A stretch of DNA of 26,138 nt from UMGS1387 sp045646465 (GTDB taxonomy: Bacteria; Bacillota; Clostridia; Oscillospirales; CAG-382): contig JAZRKT010000034.1 in assembly GCA_045646465.1 (NCBI GenBank), positions 1 through 26,138 of the forward strand, read 5' to 3'. Made by a program: the position numbers and the translations under genes. Each line of letters opens with the position of its first letter. Position 1 is the stretch's first letter. Shown here piece by piece: positions 21,444-26,138 of the stretch. The notes beneath the pieces were generated by a model that searched no databases, had not been told where the DNA came from, and worked only from the letters and a program-made list of their open reading frames with translations.

Positions 21444-24275
21444 TTATTCCTCCGAAGCACCCTGTCCGCAGCACTTTTTATACTTTTTGCCACTTCCGCA
21501 GGGACACGGGTCATTTCTACCCACCTTTTCGCTTGCAGGCTTTACATAGGGAGTTTTGTTTTCCTGTTCAGGCTTTGCCGCCCTGCCGTACACGTTTTCT
21601 CTCTGAGTGGGAGCCGCAACACCTTTGCCTGTCATACCGCCGGGAACAGGTCCTTCAGGTACATTTTTACGTGCCTCATTCATCTGTCCCACAACCGTAT
21701 GTCTTACCGTTGAAGCAGGCATTACCTGAAGAAGCATTTTAACAGTTTCTTCCTTGATTGCATCGTTCATATCGGCAAACATATTGTCTGCCTCAAACTG
21801 ATACTCCTTGACAGGGTCCTTCTGTCCCCAGGCACGAAGTCCTATGCCGTCTTCAAGGTCGTCCATAGCATCAATGTGGTCTACCCAATGGCGGTCAATG
21901 TTACGAAGCAGTACAATTCTCTCAATTTCTCTTAAATGTCCGTCGGGGAACAGCTTTTCCTTTTCTGCATACTTTGTTTTTGCACGCTCCAGAAGCTCAT
22001 CAATAATTTTATCCGCCGTTATTTTATGATATTCCTTGCCATCATACTTAAAGTCGTTGTCGTCTGTAAGGATCCCGTAGAAATAACCTCTGAGCCCTTC
22101 AAGATTCCATTCCTCAACGGTTTCTCCAACAAGAAAGCTTTCACAGCCGGCTTCAACGTATTCTGTAATCCACTTGTCAATCAGTTCCTTGACATCGTCG
22201 CCCTGAAGAATGGAGGCTCTCTTTTTATAAACGCCCTCTCTCTGATGATTCATTACATTATCGTAAAGAAGGACATTCTTACGTCTTTCAAAGTTCATTG
22301 ATTCAAGGCGCTTCTGTGCGTTTTCGATTGTTCCAGACAGAATTGCCGCATCTATGGGTGTGTCCTCGTCAAGACCCAGACGTTCAACCATTCCTGCGAT
22401 TCTTTCGCTTCCAAAAAGTCTGAGAAGGTCATCCTCAAGGGAAAGGAAGAAGCGTGATGCACCGGGGTCTCCCTGACGTCCGGCACGGCCTCTGAGCTGA
22501 TTGTCGATTCGGCGGCTTTCGTGTCTTTCTGTGCCTAAGATATAAAGACCGCCTGCCTCCTGAACCTTCTTTGCTTCGGGAGCAATTTCCTCCTTGAAGC
22601 GTGAATAAAGCTCGCTATAGGTCTTACGAAGCTCAAGGATTTCTGCATCGTCTGTTTCAAAGTAGCTTGTTGCATCTCTTATCTGCTCAGGCTCATAGCC
22701 CATCTTTTTCATTTCGTTCTTTGCAAGGTATTCGGCATTACCGCCAAGCATAATATCGGTACCTCTACCTGCCATATTGGTGGAAATTGTAACTGCACCC
22801 AGTTTACCTGCCTGTGCTACAATCTCAGCTTCCTTTTCGTGGAACTTTGCGTTAAGCACGGTATGAGGAACGCCGTTTTTGTTGAGAATGGCCGAAAGAA
22901 GCTCACTCTTTTCTATGGAAACGGTACCCACAAGCACAGGCTGTCCCTTACTGTGACATTCTTTAATCTGCTCAACAATAGCGTTATACTTACCTCTTAC
23001 CGTTCTGTAAACAACGTCGTTTTCGTCCTTTCTCTGCATAGGACGGTTAGTGGGAATCTCCACAACGTCAAGCTTATAGATTTCCTGAAACTCCTCTTCT
23101 TCGGTAAGCGCCGTACCTGTCATACCCGACAGCTTATCATAAAGGCGGAAGAAGTTCTGAAAGGTAATGGTTGCAAGAGTCTTTGATTCGTTTTTGATTT
23201 TTACGCCTTCCTTTGCTTCAATTGCCTGATGAAGACCGTTGGAGAAACGGCGTCCCAGCATAATTCTTCCTGTAAAGGAATCGACAATAAGCACCTCGCC
23301 GTCTTTTACAACATAGTCAACATCGTTTTTCATCGCGCCTCTTGCACGGATAGCAAGGTTGATGTGATTTGAAAGGGTAATATTATCTGTATCCGAAAGG
23401 TTATCTACGCCGAAGTATTTTTCAGCCTTCTTGATTCCCTCTGCCGTAAGAACGACCGTCTTTTTCTTTTCGTCTACAATATAGTCGCCGTCAATGTCGT
23501 CCTGTTCTTCCTTGTTGTCAAGCTCCTTGATTACGTGAACACGAAGACCTGCTGCAAACTTGTCAGCCTTTGCATACATATCGGTGCTGGCGTCGCCTTC
23601 GCCCGAAATAATAAGAGGGGTTCTCGCTTCGTCAATAAGGATAGAGTCAACCTCGTCAACGATTGCAAATGCGTGGCCTCTCTGCACAAGGCTTTCCTTG
23701 TTGACAGCCATATTGTCTCTCAGATAGTCAAAGCCGTATTCGTTATTTGTACCGTAGGTGATGTCAGCAGCATAAGCCGCTTTTCTCTGTGCCTGTGTAA
23801 GACCATGAACAATAAGTCCTACAGAAAGACCAAGATAGTTGTAAACCTTACCCATCCACTCGCTGTCTCGGCGTGCAAGATAATCGTTTACCGTAACGAT
23901 ATGCACGCCCTTGCCTGCTAGCGCATTAAGGTATGCGGGAAGAGTCGCCATAAGTGTTTTTCCTTCACCTGTTTTCATCTCGGCAATTCTGCCCTGATGG
24001 ATAACTAGACCACCTATAAGCTGAACGTGGAAATGCTTCATTTCAAGCACTCGCCACGATGCTTCTCTTACCGTCGCAAAGGCTTCAGGAAGAATATCGT
24101 CAAGAGTTTCTCCCTTTGTCAGTCTGTCTTTGAGCACATCCGTCATACCTCTCAGTTCTTTTTCGCTCATAGCGGAGAACTTTTCATCAAGTGCCTCGAT
24201 TTTTTCTATAATGGGAAGAAGCTTTTTAACTTCTCTTTCGCTTCTTGTTCCGAACAATTTTGTTATAATTGACAT
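21444..24275 (-). CDS. secA: Preprotein translocase ATPase SecA
   Basis: SecA drives post-translational export through SecYEG. The 943-residue protein is full length: NBD1 Walker A KTGEGKT (101-107), Walker B and DEAD-type VDEVDSILIDEARTPLII, the preprotein-binding region after it, the NBD2 NMAGRGTDIMLGGNAEYLA and LRGRAGRQGDPGASRF motifs, and the wing/helical scaffold segments. It ends with a zinc-binding SEC-C tail (C924, C926, C935, C936 in DPCPCGSGKKYKKCCG), used for SecB or ribosome contacts in other bacteria. The ATG at 24275 follows AAAGAGGT. The preceding lipoprotein gene ends 26 bases upstream. Confidence 0.98.
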   Translation of the reverse strand: MSIITKLFGTRSEREVKKLLPIIEKIEALDEKFSAMSEKELRGMTDVLKDRLTKGETLDDILPEAFATVREASWRVLEMKHFHVQLIGGLVIHQGRIAEMKTGEGKTLMATLPAYLNALAGKGVHIVTVNDYLARRDSEWMGKVYNYLGLSVGLIVHGLTQAQRKAAYAADITYGTNNEYGFDYLRDNMAVNKESLVQRGHAFAIVDEVDSILIDEARTPLIISGEGDASTDMYAKADKFAAGLRVHVIKELDNKEEQDDIDGDYIVDEKKKTVVLTAEGIKKAEKYFGVDNLSDTDNITLSNHINLAIRARGAMKNDVDYVVKDGEVLIVDSFTGRIMLGRRFSNGLHQAIEAKEGVKIKNESKTLATITFQNFFRLYDKLSGMTGTALTEEEEFQEIYKLDVVEIPTNRPMQRKDENDVVYRTVRGKYNAIVEQIKECHSKGQPVLVGTVSIEKSELLSAILNKNGVPHTVLNAKFHEKEAEIVAQAGKLGAVTISTNMAGRGTDIMLGGNAEYLAKNEMKKMGYEPEQIRDATSYFETDDAEILELRKTYSELYSRFKEEIAPEAKKVQEAGGLYILGTERHESRRIDNQLRGRAGRQGDPGASRFFLSLEDDLLRLFGSERIAGMVERLGLDEDTPIDAAILSGTIENAQKRLESMNFERRKNVLLYDNVMNHQREGVYKKRASILQGDDVKELIDKWITEYVEAGCESFLVGETVEEWNLEGLRGYFYGILTDDNDFKYDGKEYHKITADKIIDELLERAKTKYAEKEKLFPDGHLREIERIVLLRNIDRHWVDHIDAMDDLEDGIGLRAWGQKDPVKEYQFEADNMFADMNDAIKEETVKMLLQVMPASTVRHTVVGQMNEARKNVPEGPVPGGMTGKGVAAPTQRENVYGRAAKPEQENKTPYVKPASEKVGRNDPCPCGSGKKYKKCCGQGASEE

Positions 24276-24301
24276 TTTTATCTTACCTCTTTAACTGTTA
24301 T

Positions 24302-24844
24302 TTAACCGATTTTAAAGGAGCTTACCATTTCCTTGAAATTATCGGTGTAATCGGTGTATACGCTTTCGTTAGCCTCGGTTTTTGCTCCCTGAGTAAGGGT
24401 GAGCACGTAAACCTTTGTTTCGTATACACCAAGTACAGTCTGACAGTTAAAAGAGTCAAGACCCAAATCCACGGTATAGAACACGTGCTGTGCCGTTATT
24501 CCCGAAATTTTGGTTTCCTCAATTTTATTTACGTTTATTTCATTGAAGGTATCCTCAAACTTTGCCTTATATATTTCCCAATAATCTGCAGAGCTGACAA
24601 CCTCTTGCATACCGTTATCAAACTTATATGAAGTAACATTCACCTTTGTTGCATCATCGGGGTTATACGCCGCAACCATTCCGTCGGTACGTGAAATTTC
24701 CCACGTCGCAGGCACTTCAAAGGTATAGCCGCCGTTGTCGGGTGAAACAAGGATATTTCCTTCCTTGACTTCTTCGTTTTTACACGAAACAAGGCACAGG
24801 CTTACCGCAAGAACGGCAAATGCTGCGTACACTATCTTTTTCAT
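24302..24844 (-). CDS. Lipoprotein of unknown function (PsbP-like/DUF1795-type)
   Basis: The 180-residue product has a lipoprotein signal: MKK, a hydrophobic stretch, then the lipobox LVSC with the modified cysteine at residue 20. The mature part (NGGYTFEVPATWEISRTDGM, later VNVTSYKFDNG and TEANESVYTDY) resembles small PsbP/DUF1795 extracytoplasmic domains, which often sit on bacterial lipoproteins. I chose the ATG at 24844, which gives a standard lipoprotein signal; the upstream in-frame ATG at 24880 would put 12 charged residues before it. AAGGAG lies 12 bases upstream, a long spacing. It is the first gene of the secA run; TATAAT occurs upstream but no -35 is well spaced. Confidence 0.8.
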   Translation of the reverse strand: MKKIVYAAFAVLAVSLCLVSCKNEEVKEGNILVSPDNGGYTFEVPATWEISRTDGMVAAYNPDDATKVNVTSYKFDNGMQEVVSSADYWEIYKAKFEDTFNEINVNKIEETKISGITAQHVFYTVDLGLDSFNCQTVLGVYETKVYVLTLTQGAKTEANESVYTDYTDNFKEMVSSFKIG

Positions 24845-24974
24845 AACGTCACACTTCTCCTTATAAATATATTTTATCAAGTTATTATACTACATAAATA
24901 TGTCAAATTAAATACATAGGTATAAATTAAATTCAATTCTTTGGTGATTTTTTGATTTTCGCCTGTTTTTAAGC

Positions 24975-25003
24975 AAAAAATCTCCCCTTTCGGGGAGAAA
25001 AAG
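24975..25003 (-). terminator. Intrinsic terminator of the polysaccharide deacetylase gene
   Basis: On the minus strand TCTCCCC-GAAA-GGGGAGA (24998-24981) followed by TTTTTT (24980-24975). It sits directly after the deacetylase stop codon and separates that unit from the lipoprotein-secA run. A preceding A run on the other strand makes it potentially bidirectional. Confidence 0.93.
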
Positions 25004-25008
25004 TACTA

Positions 25009-25842
25009 TTAATAAAGCTCAACGGTACAGCCTGCAGGAATCTTGATTTCCTTATCCTGATTGGACATATCAACCAGCCACACATCGGTTGAAGTAGGAT
25101 TATATGCTCTCTTGCAGTCCATAGAGAAAACAAGGCTTCTGTATGCGGTTACATAGTCATAAATTTCTATGTTTGTTGCATACCACACGTCGTCCTCGTA
25201 TCCCGAAAGCTTTGAAAGAAATTCATCGGCATAGTCCCAGTTGTTTCTTTCAACGTTATTATCAAACTCATATGTATGTCCCCAGATGTAGAAAAGTTTT
25301 GGTCTGCCGTATTTATCTATGGGCTCTAAGAATTTGTCAATAAGATTGAACATTTCAGGCGTCGAATGGTGGCAGGTGGGATCAAGTCTTAACCAATCCC
25401 CGGGAATATCAAATCTGCCGGTTGCATGTGTTGTTCTTGCATAAGCAATTCCTGCATTGCCGAGTATTTCCACCGCCTTGTCGCTTGTGTCGCCGTAGGC
25501 ATAAGCATGACCTCTTATAATTTCACCCGTAATTCTTTCAAGCTCGCATCTGTCACGGACGATTTCATAGGAAACCGCTTCGGGAGGAAGCTCTGAAAAG
25601 AATGGGTGCTGATAGCCGTGGGTTGCTATTTCGTGTCCCTTGTAAGCTTCAACAAGCTCAGCTTCGGAAAATCTTCCGCTTGCAGAATCTTTGCCGAGAT
25701 AGCCTGAGTTCAAGTTGAATGTACCTTTCAGACCGTACTTGTTAAGCAGCTCCATAAACCTGCCGTCCTGTCTTACACCGTCATCATAGCTGAAGGTGAG
25801 TGCCCTTGACTTGTTATCTGGAAATCTCAAGAAAAATCTCAT
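25009..25842 (-). CDS. Polysaccharide deacetylase family protein (CE4/NodB domain)
   Basis: The 277-residue protein has the NodB motif 1 as TFSYDDG (D20-D21) and motif 2 as HEIATHGYQH with metal ligands H75 and H79, so it should be a divalent-metal N-deacetylase of an amino sugar. Later segments RGHAYAYGDTSDKAV and LFYIWGHTYEFD fit motifs 3-5. There is no signal peptide or membrane helix, so it appears cytoplasmic; the C-terminal 50 residues look like a small beta domain (VWLVDMSNQDKEIKIPAGCT). The ATG at 25842 follows AGGAGG (25854-25849). It lies 16 bases after the MATE gene, so the two are probably co-transcribed. Confidence 0.9.
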   Translation of the reverse strand: MRFFLRFPDNKSRALTFSYDDGVRQDGRFMELLNKYGLKGTFNLNSGYLGKDSASGRFSEAELVEAYKGHEIATHGYQHPFFSELPPEAVSYEIVRDRCELERITGEIIRGHAYAYGDTSDKAVEILGNAGIAYARTTHATGRFDIPGDWLRLDPTCHHSTPEMFNLIDKFLEPIDKYGRPKLFYIWGHTYEFDNNVERNNWDYADEFLSKLSGYEDDVWYATNIEIYDYVTAYRSLVFSMDCKRAYNPTSTDVWLVDMSNQDKEIKIPAGCTVELY

Positions 25843-25858
25843 AATAAAGCCTCCTGTT

Positions 25859-26138
25859 TTATGCCGTCACAGCAGTTGCCTGTTCAAGCAATTTAACTTT
25901 CTTACTGTATTTTTTGAAGTAATAAACCGCCATTATCCCCTGTGCCGCAAAGCTTAACGCCCAGCTTATGGGGTAAGACAAAAACAGCACGGTAAGAGTA
26001 TGGTACTTTGCAAAAGCCGTTGCAATCCACAAGAGTCTTACACCGCATATACCTGCGATTGAAAAAATCATAGCAGGCATAGGCTTGAACATACCTCGCA
26101 GCAGCGATGCCGTAACATTCATAAGTCCTCCGAGAAAC
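25859..26138 (-). CDS. MATE family efflux protein, C-terminal part (runs off window)
   Basis: The visible 92 codons encode a C-terminal segment of a multidrug/oligosaccharide exporter: FLGGLMNVTASLLRGMFKPM, a short loop, two membrane helices (IFSIAGICGVRLLWIATAF and VLFLSYPISWALSFAA) and a basic tail. The frame stays open to the window edge, so the in-frame ATG at 26122 is internal, not the start. MATE proteins use ion gradients to export organic cations or lipid-linked sugars. Placed directly before the deacetylase. Confidence 0.82.
   Translation of the reverse strand, partial: FLGGLMNVTASLLRGMFKPMPAMIFSIAGICGVRLLWIATAFAKYHTLTVLFLSYPISWALSFAAQGIMAVYYFKKYSKKVKLLEQATAVTA

Noticed and set aside
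24860..24912. Promoter of the lipoprotein-secA run (TTGACA and TATAAT on the minus strand)
   Set aside because: The two hexamers are only 11 bases apart; no alternative -35 at a proper distance was found.

Overview
The window reads as core chromosome of a low-to-mid GC Gram-positive anaerobe of the class Clostridia, probably order Eubacteriales/Oscillospirales. The signs are a large Firmicutes-type SRP RNA with an Alu domain, SpoVG, a SigH-like sigma factor, WalJ, a TPP-riboswitch-controlled ThiT, AGGAGG-type ribosome binding sites, tight operons and frequent GTG/TTG starts. No phage, plasmid, transposase, CRISPR array or defence island is visible. Species cannot be named from the sequence alone.

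Left part (1-5000). The 5' part of rplJ (L10) leaves the window on the minus strand behind a good sigma-A promoter, an L10 leader and an attenuator hairpin. Diverging from it is a tightly packed plus-strand operon: PgeF/YlmD nucleoside-acting laccase-domain enzyme, radical SAM/SPASM protein, EamA transporter, DUF523 (thiouracil-desulfurase type) and a NUDIX hydrolase. Four of these five have family activities on nucleosides or nucleotides or a possible export role, so a nucleobase/nucleoside housekeeping or detoxification pathway is possible; this is my best candidate for an undescribed system. It is followed by the SRP RNA (4686-4984) and a two-hairpin repeat element.

Middle (5100-9750). spoVG (minus) and murC (plus) are divergent; murC has a short upstream ORF overlapping its start. 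Then come two nearly identical copies of a heptamer-armed hairpin repeat, a tRNA-Leu(UAG), and back-to-back promoters driving the tRNA and a TPP riboswitch/terminator/thiT unit. A SigH-like sigma factor follows, preceded by two Spo0A-box-like sites, then a small double-zinc-ribbon protein and a structured RNA-like stretch ending in a perfect terminator.

Right part (9750-26138), almost entirely minus strand. Reading in the direction of transcription: a MATE exporter fragment and a polysaccharide deacetylase, ending at a terminator; then a long run of a lipoprotein, secA, a membrane protein, an FlK-like thioesterase, a single-pass membrane protein, a multi-pass membrane protein, DUF951, prfA, tsaC/sua5, coaE, a lytic transglycosylase and an M18 aminopeptidase, with almost no gaps and several overlaps. 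It closes on a second copy of the two-hairpin repeat. A last unit holds galactokinase, a small membrane protein, walJ and a histidine phosphatase. The long run mixes export, translation termination, tRNA modification, CoA synthesis and wall turnover, so it looks like a growth-linked housekeeping operon carrying three unrecognised membrane proteins.
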